Assembly (NCBI RefSeq): GCF_900182915.1
Contig: NZ_FXUG01000006.1
Coordinates: 349,334-413,333, forward strand
DNA from: Neorhodopirellula lusitana
GTDB taxonomy: Bacteria; Planctomycetota; Planctomycetia; Pirellulales; Pirellulaceae
Direction: 5' to 3'
DNA length: 64,000 nt
The notes beneath the pieces are model-generated. The model was not told the DNA's origin, searched no databases, and saw nothing but the letters and a program-made list of their open reading frames with translations. A program made the translations under genes and the position numbers. Below are positions 51,604 through 60,979 of this stretch, in pieces (within the stretch, counting starts at the first letter, position 1; each line of letters opens with the position of its first letter).

Positions 51604-52872
51604 CTACTCGAACGACCACAGTGCTAAGCTCGTCTGGTCTTTGATCAACAGACCGTTCTTCAATAGCACTGGCGGTGCCCATGTGGGGCTATCAGCGACC
51701 TGGTAGCTGGCGACTTCTTCAAGAGTCCCCTCGGTGGCTTTGAGCACCTGCAGTTGCCCATCATCCAGCAAGGCGACAATGTGATCCGGAATCGACAGGA
51801 ACGCCACATTGTCTGCCGTTCGCCCCGGGCCTTGCCACAACACTTCACCGGTCGCGGTGTCCAGACTGAACAGTTGCCCCTTCTTGTAGTGCGAGAACCC
51901 AAACAGCCGGTCGCCGTTGATCACTGCAGTGCTCATATCCAAAGCGACGTCCTTTTGAAACCATCGTTCCTTCACCGACCACTTGCCGTCGTTGATCTCA
52001 GGTTCCAGACCAAAGATGCCTCGATTTTCGCCGCCCAAGAGAATCCGCCCGTTGTGCCAAGTGGGCGTCGGCATGTTTTGGTTGCTGGTGTATTGCGGAA
52101 GCGGGAACTCCCAAAGCGCCAAGCCCGAATCGCGGTCCACACTAACAAGAGCACGATGGTTCCAATCGACGATCTGACGGACACCATGGATAGTGACAGC
52201 TAGTGGCGATGAATAGGCAGCTCCGTCGTTGCCCTGACTCCAGAGTTCGTTTCCCGTTTCCACGTCCAACGCAATCAAAGCTCCTTCGTCGTCATTTCCA
52301 ACGTGGGCGATCACGCGATCGCCGTCCACAATTGGCGAGGTGGACGCGCCCCAGTTAGGGTGATTTTTGGGGAAGCGTTCACGGTAGTCACGGCGCCACA
52401 ACAGATCGCCCGACCCCGCGTCCCAAGCGGAAATCTCACCGAGGCTGCTCATGGTGAAAATTCGGCCGTCGGCGATGATGGGTGATGACTTCGGGCCATT
52501 CCCATGCCGCTCGCCGCCCGACGAGGCTTGGAAGGGAACCGCGTGAATCTGCTTCCAAATCTGCTTTCCCGTGGCTAGCTCCAAACACTGCAGCACCTCG
52601 TCATTGCCCTGGCGAGCGTGCTGATAGACGCGATCTTCGACCACCAGCGGAGACCCATATCCCGTGCCCACGTCCACCTGCCACATCTTGTTCAGCGATT
52701 CGGGCCACTCTGCGGGCGGTTGGAAATGATTGACCCAGCCGTCGCGTTGCGGGCCGAGGAAACCGGGCCATGTCACATCGCTGGCCGCCACTAACGAACC
52801 GTTTAACACGGAAGAACCGAGCAGCCATACCAAAGCAAACTGAAATAGAGTGGTGTGGAGTGTCGTTTTCAC
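51604..52872 (-). CDS. Secreted PQQ-like beta-propeller protein
   Basis: A signal peptide (residues 1-30, LFQFALVWLLGSSVL...) precedes seven propeller blades of the outer-membrane PQQ-repeat type (ATGKQIWKQIHAVPF, WDAGSGDLLWRRDYRERFP, DVETGNELWSQGNDG and others). Catalytic features of quinoprotein dehydrogenases are not evident, so this is probably a structural or binding protein in the periplasm. It resembles the propeller part of the gene ending at 46623 but lacks EF-hands. Start at 52872 is the first ATG and gives the signal sequence. Confidence 0.82.
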   Translation of the reverse strand: MKTTLHTTLFQFALVWLLGSSVLNGSLVAASDVTWPGFLGPQRDGWVNHFQPPAEWPESLNKMWQVDVGTGYGSPLVVEDRVYQHARQGNDEVLQCLELATGKQIWKQIHAVPFQASSGGERHGNGPKSSPIIADGRIFTMSSLGEISAWDAGSGDLLWRRDYRERFPKNHPNWGASTSPIVDGDRVIAHVGNDDEGALIALDVETGNELWSQGNDGAAYSSPLAVTIHGVRQIVDWNHRALVSVDRDSGLALWEFPLPQYTSNQNMPTPTWHNGRILLGGENRGIFGLEPEINDGKWSVKERWFQKDVALDMSTAVINGDRLFGFSHYKKGQLFSLDTATGEVLWQGPGRTADNVAFLSIPDHIVALLDDGQLQVLKATEGTLEEVASYQVADSPTWAPPVLLKNGLLIKDQTSLALWSFE

Positions 52873-53450
52873 GTTTGTTTTCCAGGATTTGGGAAAGCGG
52901 GATCAGTGGTGCCCGATACGGTTGGCGCGCTCACCAAATGACCAAGCGGATTCCGAGACCGCCATTGCTTGAATTTCAATGGCCCGATGACGTGTGCAAG
53001 AGTGCACAGGAGGCATCGCACTTTTCAATGTTTCTGGGCTCTCGCCGCGTTTTGTCCGAATGGATACCAACTCTAGCAAATACACCGCTTTCCGCACCTG
53101 AACCGCGGGCTGGCTATTGTCGGGGGTTACCTAGGCTTCCCTCCCAAAAATCAATCCCTAGCGGACCGGACAAAAGGGCTCCGCCCTCAAGGTTCTGTAG
53201 GCGAGAACCCGATAGGTTCAAACAGATCCTCGTGAAAAGAAACTCAACGGCCTTGCGCAAGTCTGTCTGCATGAATGTTTGGGATTGAAGGATTCGCTCG
53301 AATCTTGTCGGCGGTGAGCTGGTGATCGTATTCGACTCGAACAAACCGGAATTGATGGTTGCGAAGAACAACAAACGATGCCCTCGGATCGTCATCTCGA
53401 GGTTGGCCAACCGAACCAACACTACAGATGCACGGACCTTCTGGGATGAA
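52873..53450. other. Gene-poor stretch
   Basis: About 580 bases. A plus-strand ORF (52770-53288) overlaps the propeller start and has no family features. A GCTTCCCTCCC motif near 53130 faintly echoes the palindromic repeats. Promoter of the propeller gene is expected here. Confidence 0.45.
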
Positions 53451-54035
53451 TCAGTCGTCTCCCGCTTCGATGAAGCTTTTGTAGTTCCACTGCGTCGCGT
53501 TGGATTGCCGGGACGTTTCGAAATGCACGCCCGTTAGATGGTTATGGCCGCAGAACGCAAGCGACGCCGATTCTTCAATAATGCGATCGAGCTTCTTTGG
53601 ATCATAAAGATCTTCGGGGAAAATCCAGTCGCTGAAATTGTGTGGCATGGCGTGAAAGTAGGCGATGTCATCGGTAAGTTTTGCGAGGCAACCTGACTTC
53701 ATGATCTGCTGTGCAGACTGATCGTTTGCGATCTCGTGGCGAACCCAATGCAATTGTTCGAGCAGAAACGGTGACCAACAAGGGTCGTCCGTCGATATCG
53801 CGGCGGCGTCCCAGTCACCAGTGACAGTGGTTTCACAGTCTGCTAGCAAGTGGATGCACTGGACTGGGTTTGGGCCGTAACCAACGATGTCCCCCAAACA
53901 CACGATCCGTTTGATACCCAAGGACTCAATCTGGCTTAACACGGCAGTTAACGCTTCGAGGTTGCCGTGGATGTCGCTAATGATCGCTAGGGGGTCGGTC
54001 CCTGAACTGGGATGGGCAATGCAGTCGCGGCTCAC
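53451..54035 (-). CDS. Calcineurin-like metallophosphoesterase with altered motif
   Basis: The N-terminal part shows LAIISDIHGNLEALTAVL (DxH motif, about residue 20) and IVCLGDIVGYGPNP (GDxxGYG). The third motif reads TGDWD instead of the usual GNHD/E, so Asn and His are missing. A later HNH-type motif is LAFCGHNHLTGVHF, keeping GHxH. The GTG at 54035 sits in a GTGA overlap with the upstream phosphatase stop and has GGAGG about 7 bases upstream. Length (194) is shorter than the typical 230-260. With the macrodomain and CX5R phosphatase it forms one operon. The altered motif may reduce activity or change the substrate. Confidence 0.82.
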   Translation of the reverse strand: MSRDCIAHPSSGTDPLAIISDIHGNLEALTAVLSQIESLGIKRIVCLGDIVGYGPNPVQCIHLLADCETTVTGDWDAAAISTDDPCWSPFLLEQLHWVRHEIANDQSAQQIMKSGCLAKLTDDIAYFHAMPHNFSDWIFPEDLYDPKKLDRIIEESASLAFCGHNHLTGVHFETSRQSNATQWNYKSFIEAGDD

Positions 54036-54691
54036 TGGAGTTCCTCCAGAACAGACCATTGCTCTCCATTCAACTCAACTCCTGGTCGGGCTGATTGCAC
54101 CATCGCGATGGCATCTGAGGCGGTCTGTGCTCTTTCCGATACAAGCAGGACCGCTGCAGCAACCAGGCCGGTTCGACCGTGCCCCTGGGCACAGTGGATC
54201 AGAACGGGCTTCGGCATGTCATTGATTTTTACCGCTAACTCTCGAAGTGCGCCTGCCGTCGCTGCAGTACCGTCCAGCATTGGATAGCAAGTGTAAGACT
54301 GGATTTTCCAATGATCATTGGGTTCCGTGAACTCGCATGTTAAGTCGACTACTGAAGAGATGTTTTCGGGCAACTCGTGACCAAGGAGTCGTCTCGAAAG
54401 AACGAGATCGTCGCCGAGTAAGTTCAGTTTTGGCTCCCGCGAAAGCAATCGCACGACATGCCACACCGCCGCAAGATAAAGCACGTACGGCAACAAAAGC
54501 AGTGTTCCGAGTCTGGAACGCCCGCCATCAAAACGTTTGCCAAACACTCCTGGTGCGGAGAATAAGTAGGCTGCCGAAACGACTCCGAACGAGAAAGCAG
54601 GATAAATAAGCAGCCACCCCCACGGACCACCGCGAGCGGCAGCAACCGAAATTGCCAATGCCAACAACAGGAAAATGAATCCGTACTTCAT
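54032..54691 (-). CDS. Membrane-anchored CX5R (dual-specificity-type) phosphatase
   Basis: Two hydrophobic segments in the first 85 residues (FIFLLLALAISVAAA; GTLLLLPYVLYLAAVWHVV) anchor the protein. The catalytic domain has VLIHCAQGHGRTGLVAAAVL, in which HCX5R carries the cysteine nucleophile and GRTG the phosphate loop. A general-acid Asp is in YPMLDGTAATAG. Cys/Arg phosphatases of this shape dephosphorylate proteins, inositides or nucleotides. The start is 10 bases after the macrodomain stop and the stop overlaps the metallophosphoesterase start as GTGA. I infer coordinated action of the three on one substrate class. Confidence 0.85.
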   Translation of the reverse strand: MKYGFIFLLLALAISVAAARGGPWGWLLIYPAFSFGVVSAAYLFSAPGVFGKRFDGGRSRLGTLLLLPYVLYLAAVWHVVRLLSREPKLNLLGDDLVLSRRLLGHELPENISSVVDLTCEFTEPNDHWKIQSYTCYPMLDGTAATAGALRELAVKINDMPKPVLIHCAQGHGRTGLVAAAVLLVSERAQTASDAIAMVQSARPGVELNGEQWSVLEELQ

Positions 54692-54701
54692 GCGGTTTCC
54701 T

Positions 54702-55250
54702 TTACACCTCAGTCCGAGCCGCTGAGATGGCTTGGGACAGCTCGGATCGGTGCTCTTCCTTACGGACTACGATTGTCAATGAAAGTCCATCGAACCTGAG
54801 GTCACTCGCAAGCGGTGCTATTGCGGTTCCAAAGTCAGCGATCGACATGGGGCCGTAACCGGTGGCCAATGTCGGCGTAGAGATCGTTTTAGCCCCTGCC
54901 TTGATGGCAAGGTCCAGAGCGGAAACGACGGTCTTGCGGACCAGCTCAATGGACGAATCGTAGAACGGGTCGATCGCTACAGCATGCAAAATGAAATGGA
55001 ACGGGAGGTTTCCAGCACGACTGCGGACAACGCTTCCAGCCGACACAGCAGAGTTTGCTTGGCTCTTCAGGTAGGCGTGCAACTCTTCTTGGATCTTCGG
55101 TCCAACCGCCGAAAGGATCGCTCCATTGACCCCACCCGAAAGATTCAGCCAAGGGTTGGCGGTCGAGATCAACACATCAGCGGCAACTTTTAAAACATCG
55201 CCGACTCGAGTGTGGATCTTCATTGGAGCGGAACCTGTTGATTCAGTCAT
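54702..55250 (-). CDS. Macrodomain protein (ADP-ribose-binding)
   Basis: A 182-residue macrodomain. VLISTANPWLNLSGGVNGAIL near residue 38 is the first ADP-ribose loop, with NPW and GGVNGAI. ISTPTLATGYGPMSIADFG near 135 is the second, phosphate-binding loop. The Asn-Gly pattern differs from the canonical NAAN...GGGVDGAI, so catalysis is possible but not assured. Start is uncertain between 55250 and 55223; neither ribosome-binding site is strong. It is the first gene of an operon with a CX5R phosphatase and a metallophosphoesterase. Confidence 0.9.
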   Translation of the reverse strand: MTESTGSAPMKIHTRVGDVLKVAADVLISTANPWLNLSGGVNGAILSAVGPKIQEELHAYLKSQANSAVSAGSVVRSRAGNLPFHFILHAVAIDPFYDSSIELVRKTVVSALDLAIKAGAKTISTPTLATGYGPMSIADFGTAIAPLASDLRFDGLSLTIVVRKEEHRSELSQAISAARTEV

Positions 55251-55427
55251 TCTGAAATTGAACGATGACGATTTGCCATTGGAAGCTTGCGTTCGAGAAG
55301 TCGTCATTCATCATATCAAGAACGGCACCAGTCGACCCAACGCCGGTGTCGGCACCAGTCGATGCCAATGCGACTGATTTAGAAGCTGTTCCGAATCGCT
55401 GGGTGTTGGGGACGCTGCAATTGCTAA

Positions 55428-55925
55428 TCACCTCGCTGCCTGAATGCCCGCGAATTCTTCATCGCAAGTTCGATTGTCTGCCCGTGCTATCGCCAGACTG
55501 GCGACTTGCGATTCAATCCAGGCCTGCGTGTCGTCGTGGATGATTATCTTGACGTCACTCACACCACGCAGTGTGTACTGAACCGTTTTGCCTATTAGGT
55601 ACCATCGCCTCGGCTCGATGTGGCAGTCGGCGTGGGGGATCAGCAACGGAGGATGAAAGATTGAAAAGAGAGGCATCACCTTCAGCAAAATACCTTCTCT
55701 CGTCACGCCGACGGTCACGATTCCTTTGTACGAGTTCCACCCAATATCACCGGCGACCAAGATCACCGTCTGCATTGTCCGCTTGCGAATGCAAATACCT
55801 GGATCAACCGCACGATACGTTTGGGCCAGACGGGTCCACCGCCGAGCGTTGGCTTTCCACATCATGCCCATCAAACCAACAGGCAGGCTGTAACCAACCA
55901 GATAGAAGAGCAGGTTGGTGATCAT
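55428..55925 (-). CDS. Hypothetical membrane-anchored protein
   Basis: 165 residues with one hydrophobic segment at the N-terminus (LLFYLVGYSLPVGLMGMM) and a beta-rich soluble part containing SYKGIVTVGVTREGILLKV and LFSIFHPPLLIPH, which look like a small PH-like or sensor domain. The start overlaps the stop of the upstream gene by 4 bases (55922-55925). I do not recognise a family. Confidence 0.55.
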   Translation of the reverse strand: MITNLLFYLVGYSLPVGLMGMMWKANARRWTRLAQTYRAVDPGICIRKRTMQTVILVAGDIGWNSYKGIVTVGVTREGILLKVMPLFSIFHPPLLIPHADCHIEPRRWYLIGKTVQYTLRGVSDVKIIIHDDTQAWIESQVASLAIARADNRTCDEEFAGIQAAR

Positions 55926-57658
55926 ATTTCTTCCTCGGTTGCGTTGTCCTGCTCATACCGTCGCATTTTTCCGGCTACTTTGCGAAGGTTCCGCTCGACA
56001 GACTTGGGTGATTGGTTTGCGAAGACTGGCAAGTCCTTCAACGCGACACCCATCCTGGCCAACGCGAATCGCCAGTCATCCGCTTCGCCAGCGTTATTCA
56101 TGATTGGCGACGGGCGATGTAGAAACAGTTTTTGTATCCGTGGCGCTGCGCCCGATGCCTGCGGCCCCAAGCGAACCAACGCTTCTCGGATGCCATCCAT
56201 CATTGAACGTCGATCACGCCAATGCGGCAGTTCAATCGCGTAGTCGAGCATTGCATCGATTTTGGGCAGCGCGCGATCGGGCCCAAGGTCAGCCAAGGTC
56301 GCGATCAGCGGAGCCGCATGTTGATAGTTTTCAGGTGAGTTCCAAATCGCAAGATAGGTTGGGCTTGGATTCGAAAACGTCCCCGGCGGGAAATTCGCCA
56401 AACGCTCAGCCAACCAATGACGCAGGCTTGCCGAGGTGTGGTCCATGGAGATTCGATCGATATAGGGATCCAGCATCTCGACAGGCGTCTTGCTCTTTGG
56501 AAAGACGTTCTTGATTTGTGTCTCAATATCTTCAATGCGTTGATCCGCCACGATCCGTGCAATCAGTGCATGGTCCCGCGGTTGGGTGTCGAAGAAAAAC
56601 AGGCCTAGGCATCGCTTTGCTAAATCAAGTTGGACAGCCGTCGGTGCGGGGGAATCGAGTGCCTGCTCGGCTTGATTCCGCAGCCGTTCCAACGCCTCTG
56701 CCTCACACGGCGGAATCGGAAACTTGATCGCTTGCAGCAAAGCGGATTCCGGCTTCATTGATCGCTCGCCAGACTCCATCACCTGACGTCCAACATGGAA
56801 GGACGCACTGCCGGACATGCTGGCGTAAAAGCCAAAGTAAAGCATCCGAGACGGTACGGCCTGCTTGTGGTAGCTCTTTCGAAAATGCACCCTGCCGGTC
56901 GAGTCGAGAATCGTGATCCGACGGAGCGTGGAAGTTCGGGCGTGCGTTTGGATGTCAACGCGGATGACCCAATCGCCTGTCTCTGATTCGACGGCATTGA
57001 CCTCTCGCAGTCGCTCTTGTCCGGCCAATCGCAACGCCCAGTTTGCCTCCACCGCTTTGGATGCCGTGATCAACTTCGTCCCCCGATTCGCCTGAACCAA
57101 TGGCGGGTACTCGCGGACGATCTGGCCCGGCTTACTAGGGAAAATGCCCGGTGTGAAATCGTTCTTCGCCGAAACTAATTCGTAGGCTACGGAGGGCCGG
57201 ATATTTATCGTTTTGCCGCGCCCGGCAGTGACCGTTGTTAAGCTTTGCACCCGAGGCGAGTCAAGCAGCGCGAGGCATAAGTAGTCGCACTCAGGCTCAC
57301 TGCGTTCATTCGGTCTGTCGACCCGAACATTCCCATCAAGCTCGATGGCATGGTTTGGTAGCACATCGGGTAAGTCGTCCGAGCGGTACGCACTGATCGC
57401 CGCCATGCGAAACGGTTGCATGACAGCCCAGCCAAGCATTAGTGTGGCAACGAATGCCACCGCAGTGGCCGCCATGGGCGAGGAGATCGGTAGCAGTCGC
57501 CGAACAGCCGCCGTCACGGCCAGGTAAACGAAAACCGTGGGCGCAACGGTGAGAACCAACCCCGGCACAATCAACAGAAAATATCCCAACACCACCAGTT
57601 GGGGAGCCGTGATCGCTAGCCCGGCAAGAACGCCGGTGATGACAAGTGCATACTTCAT
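55922..57658 (-). CDS. Large hypothetical membrane protein
   Basis: About 578 residues. Three or four hydrophobic segments in the first 100 residues (MKYALVITGVLAGLA; LGYFLLIVPGLVLTVAPTVF; AATAVAFVATLMLGWAV) are followed by a long soluble region. The soluble part has a beta-rich section (residues 110-310) and a helical C-terminal section with HEAT-like character (ALPKIDAMLDYAIELPHW; IREALVRLGPQASGAAPRIQ). The ATG at 57658 is preferred to a GTG at 57691. It overlaps the following small gene by 4 bases. No family recognised; planctomycete-specific membrane protein is my guess. Confidence 0.6.
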   Translation of the reverse strand: MKYALVITGVLAGLAITAPQLVVLGYFLLIVPGLVLTVAPTVFVYLAVTAAVRRLLPISSPMAATAVAFVATLMLGWAVMQPFRMAAISAYRSDDLPDVLPNHAIELDGNVRVDRPNERSEPECDYLCLALLDSPRVQSLTTVTAGRGKTINIRPSVAYELVSAKNDFTPGIFPSKPGQIVREYPPLVQANRGTKLITASKAVEANWALRLAGQERLREVNAVESETGDWVIRVDIQTHARTSTLRRITILDSTGRVHFRKSYHKQAVPSRMLYFGFYASMSGSASFHVGRQVMESGERSMKPESALLQAIKFPIPPCEAEALERLRNQAEQALDSPAPTAVQLDLAKRCLGLFFFDTQPRDHALIARIVADQRIEDIETQIKNVFPKSKTPVEMLDPYIDRISMDHTSASLRHWLAERLANFPPGTFSNPSPTYLAIWNSPENYQHAAPLIATLADLGPDRALPKIDAMLDYAIELPHWRDRRSMMDGIREALVRLGPQASGAAPRIQKLFLHRPSPIMNNAGEADDWRFALARMGVALKDLPVFANQSPKSVERNLRKVAGKMRRYEQDNATEEEI

Positions 57659-57985
57659 CCGCAAATTCGTTACAAAGAGAAGGTCTGACACGATTCAAAC
57701 GATCAAAGGCAATCGATCGAATCAGGACCAGGACCCTGGTGGGTGGGGAGCTTTCAGAAACCTAGCTTGCCATCCGCCGACACGACCGAAATTTCCGGCT
57801 CTCGGTTGTGAGTACTGGGGCTGTCGACTGGCTGCGTGACCTCGGGAAACCCACCGGTACAAACTCAACTCGACTCCTCTGGGCTGCGTAGTCAAACCGT
57901 GCGAGCGAAATGGTGGAACGTGATCGGAGTGATCAAAAAGGTTTATAATTCGACCTCAAGCAATCAGCCAGAACGGATCCAACCC

Positions 57986-58798
57986 ATGAGCAAAGCATTC
58001 AAATTACTAAGCGGTAACAAGCTCTCGTCGGTGGACGTTTCCGATTGCGAGTACCCGAGTGAGTTGGTGCAAGTCGAAGGTGTCGTGTCGCAAAGCGGAC
58101 AAGGTGGGTGGCGAGGAAATGAGAACTACACCGTTCATTCGCTGTCTTTCGACGCTTGGCGAGTGGTGGGAGAACCATTGCGCCGAAACCCGTTATTGCT
58201 GCTCCGCCCCGTCCCCATTGATGCCGAGTACTTTGGTGATTTTCCGGCCGGAACGCTCCACAAGTTCGAGGTTCTTTTGTCGGTCGAACAGACGCGTGCG
58301 GTTGTTTCCGAAGTCGTGCAAGAGAACATCGAGGACAACGAGCTTGGAGAGATTGCGAGAGAGCTTCAGCAACCGGTGATTGTTAGAACGGAACGGTTTG
58401 GCGATCTGACCTTAAATCGACAACTTGATTGGTTTGAAGGCCACGTTGATTGGGACGACGACGAGGTTGAGATATCATTCCAACCCGAAGAGGGCCTGGA
58501 CATCACGAACTTGCTGGAGACCGCTGAAGTGCTTTTTCGTGATGCGGCTGAGTGGCAAAAGAAGATCGAGGCTTTCGCGGTCGCGGAGAAACTGGAACTG
58601 GCCAACGATTGGCAAGAGGACGGCAACGAGATGGACGCATGCGAATTCCTTCGACGAATGACCCTGGAGTCAATTTCGATTTTGCCAGAGGGCAAGTTTG
58701 AGTTCTGGCATGACGACGGTGACATCTTCTTTGGGCATTCCATTCAGATCAGTGGCTCGTTGCGTGAAGGCCTCACCGATTCCGACATCCCTGGTTAA
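57986..58798 (+). CDS. DUF2262-domain protein
   Basis: A 270-residue soluble protein. The C-terminal 140 residues match DUF2262: FGDLTLNRQLDWFEGHVDWD near residue 130, then FRDAAEWQKKIEAFAVAEKL and ISILPEGKFEFWHDDGDIFF. The N-terminal half is unassigned. The ATG at 57986 (MSKAFKLLS) is preferred to the upstream start at 57836, whose extension has no homology. It is divergent from the large membrane protein gene and followed by a small membrane protein gene 13 bases later, likely the same transcript. Confidence 0.78.
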   Translation: MSKAFKLLSGNKLSSVDVSDCEYPSELVQVEGVVSQSGQGGWRGNENYTVHSLSFDAWRVVGEPLRRNPLLLLRPVPIDAEYFGDFPAGTLHKFEVLLSVEQTRAVVSEVVQENIEDNELGEIARELQQPVIVRTERFGDLTLNRQLDWFEGHVDWDDDEVEISFQPEEGLDITNLLETAEVLFRDAAEWQKKIEAFAVAEKLELANDWQEDGNEMDACEFLRRMTLESISILPEGKFEFWHDDGDIFFGHSIQISGSLREGLTDSDIPG

Positions 58799-58811
58799 GG
58801 ATTCAATACCA

Positions 58812-59111
58812 ATGGAACCGTTTGAACAGATCTGGGAATCGTCGCGGACGAATGCTTTCTCTTGGGGCTATCACTTTGTCCTGTACACGGGAGTGGGCGT
58901 GTTGATTGCGTTGTCTGTGATCCGGCATGACGTTTTTCGTCGGATTTTGAAAGCGATCGCAATTTTCGGCTTGGCGATCATCGCAACGCAGTGGTCATCG
59001 TCCGAGATCGAAGAGAAGTGGCGGATCCGCCGCGAGTGGGCGGACACACATCCGGCTGAGATGACCCAGGAAGGTTACATGGGAAGTCCGTCGAGGGCCG
59101 GTGTCTGTTGA
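58812..59111 (+). CDS. Small membrane protein
   Basis: 99 residues with two hydrophobic segments (WGYHFVLYTGVGVLIAL; AIAIFGLAIIA) and a charged C-terminus. The ATG at 58812 lies 13 bases after the DUF2262 gene. No family recognised; I only propose co-transcription. Confidence 0.55.
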   Translation: MEPFEQIWESSRTNAFSWGYHFVLYTGVGVLIALSVIRHDVFRRILKAIAIFGLAIIATQWSSSEIEEKWRIRREWADTHPAEMTQEGYMGSPSRAGVC

Positions 59112-59276
59112 GTTGGACACGTTTGGTCAAATACGATCTATCACCGCTCGGAAATCCCTAAAATTGATCGTAGGCTCACAGCCTAATTCAGTCGCTATCC
59201 GCCATGAATGAGGCAACCAGTCCGTTCCGCCGGGACTCGTTGTCTCGTCCACTACTAAATCGAACATTGAGATCCC

Positions 59277-60443
59277 ATGAGCGAATATCAATACGTGGCC
59301 TTCCGTGCCATTGACCGGGCACTGGATGACAAGCAACTTGGGTTTGCGGAGAGGCAATCGTCGCATTCGGAGCTTTCTCGGTGGGAGATGTCGGTTGAAT
59401 ATCACTACGGTTCATTTCGTGGTAACGTCGATGGTCTGCTGCGGCGTGGCTTTGACGTGCACCTGGCCTACGCGAATTACGGTTATCGTGAGATCAAACT
59501 GCGATTGCCCAGTGGCCTCCCCTTTTCGGCATCGACGCTCAAACCGTTTCTGAACTGCGACGGGATTTCTTGGAAGAAAGATCCCAAGGGAAATGCCGGG
59601 ATCCTTCAAGTTTCTCCGTTCTTTGAATGTGGCGAGATCGACGAAGTCTGGAACTTTGGTGACTACCTGGAATCCTTGGCGAAAGTACGTGAGCAACTGA
59701 TCGGAGGCGATTTGCGAGCGATGTACCTGTTGTGGCTGTGCGCAGCCTGCGACCACCAAATCGATCCAGAGGCAACGATCGAACCTCCGGTGCCGCATGG
59801 TCTCAAAACGATGCCGAAGCGCAGCACCGAGCTGCTGTTGTTCTTCGGACTCGATCCGTTGACATTGAAAGCCGCGGCGGATGGCGTGCCGGGATTCGAC
59901 GCGAAGAATGGTGACCAAGACCCGATCCAAGAATGGTCAGGGTCGATTAGTGATGCGCGTTCACGAGCTCTATTACGCCGGCTTTTGAAAGAGGATCCCG
60001 CATCACTCAAAGCGGAATTGCTCGCCGAGATTCGCGATTCAGGATCGGTCGTTGATTGGCCTACGACGGTGCTAGGTCGATCGATTGATGAGTTGCTTTC
60101 TTCGACCGATGAATTGCGAGAGAAGGCGAACGCAATGGAAGAGAAGAAGGAACTTGCAAAAGCCAAGCGAGAAGCCGCCAAAGCAGAGAAAGAACGCCAA
60201 GCGAGGATGGAAAAGATGAAAGCATCGCCCAAGACGTGGCTTGCTCGAGCCGAGAAGACAGCGGCTGAACGCGGCACGGTCAACTACCAAGCCGCCGCCG
60301 AGATCCTCGCCGATCTTCGCGAAGCCATCGGAGGAGAGAAGGGCAAGAAGCTTGCTCACAATTGTGCGGTGAAGATGGCCAAAGCCCACCCCACGCTCAG
60401 CATGCTCAAGTCGTCGCTGCGAAAACGCGGGCTATTGGATTGA
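59277..60443 (+). CDS. Conserved hypothetical protein with basic coiled-coil region
   Basis: 388 residues. The first 200 form a conserved globular part (MSEYQYVAFRAIDRALDD; HLAYANYGYREIKLRLPSG) that I recall as a hypothetical family in several Gram-negative groups but cannot name. Residues 280-325 are Lys/Glu/Ala-rich, a coiled coil (MEEKKELAKAKREAAKAEKE). A small helical domain follows at the C-terminus (AAAEILADLREAIGGEKG; SMLKSSLRKRGLL) that may bind nucleic acid. No signal peptide, so cytosolic. Gene stands alone. Confidence 0.7.
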   Translation: MSEYQYVAFRAIDRALDDKQLGFAERQSSHSELSRWEMSVEYHYGSFRGNVDGLLRRGFDVHLAYANYGYREIKLRLPSGLPFSASTLKPFLNCDGISWKKDPKGNAGILQVSPFFECGEIDEVWNFGDYLESLAKVREQLIGGDLRAMYLLWLCAACDHQIDPEATIEPPVPHGLKTMPKRSTELLLFFGLDPLTLKAAADGVPGFDAKNGDQDPIQEWSGSISDARSRALLRRLLKEDPASLKAELLAEIRDSGSVVDWPTTVLGRSIDELLSSTDELREKANAMEEKKELAKAKREAAKAEKERQARMEKMKASPKTWLARAEKTAAERGTVNYQAAAEILADLREAIGGEKGKKLAHNCAVKMAKAHPTLSMLKSSLRKRGLLD

Positions 60444-60778
60444 GTCTACGCTCCTGTATCAATAGAAAAGCACGCAATGTTTGATTCTCCCTAAACCAGC
60501 GTCGCCGGGAACGACGAACCCGACCGGATGCTGCCAACACCAGAAGTCATGATTGGCCGGGATGTTCGCGTTTTGGATGACTGCCGTCCAGCTTGCTATC
60601 TGCTTCTGGATGATTGGCCTTGGTCTCAAACGAACGATCGCGTGCCTGCCGCTCGCTACGTCGACCTCTGCGGTAGGCACACAGGGCTACGACATGCTGT
60701 GACCTCCTTGGATGCCAAGCTTACTAGCGATTCGACAATTGGCATTCACCCGATACCGGACACCTATCGTTCACGACT

Positions 60779-60917
60779 CGGTTGGAGTCGAGGCTTTAGC
60801 CGATCGCAGCTGATTCCAAGTCACCAGGCCAACTCCAGCTTCATGCTCGCGAGAATGTCCGGGTGTTATTCGGGGGAAGGTGTATGGAATCGGCTGAAGC
60901 CTTGACTCCAACGGTTT
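60779..60917. repeat. Inverted repeat of the GTTGGAGTCGAGGC type
   Basis: Left arm GGTTGGAGTCGAGGCTTTAG (60780) and right arm complementary CTGAAGCCTTGACTCCAACG (60891-60913) with about 90 bases between. Left and right arms match at 20 of 23 positions or so. The spacer has no ORF. Confidence 0.7.
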
Positions 60918-60931
60918 TGATGAGAAAAGTT

Positions 60932-60979
60932 GTGCGATTACCGTTTCTCTTTCAGATGACAGGATCCCAGAGAAAGACG
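60932..60979. repeat. Truncated copy of the GTACCGTTTC element
   Basis: GTGCGATTACCGTTTCTCTT then TCAGATGACAGGATCCCAGA, matching the left part and core of the elements at 63431 and 63781. The right inverted terminus is missing. Confidence 0.7.

Noticed and set aside
52770..53288. 172-codon plus-strand ORF
   Set aside because: Overlaps the propeller start on the other strand and lacks family features or a convincing start.
60528..60905. 125-codon plus-strand ORF
   Set aside because: Spans the inverted repeat at 60779-60917 and shows no protein-like features.
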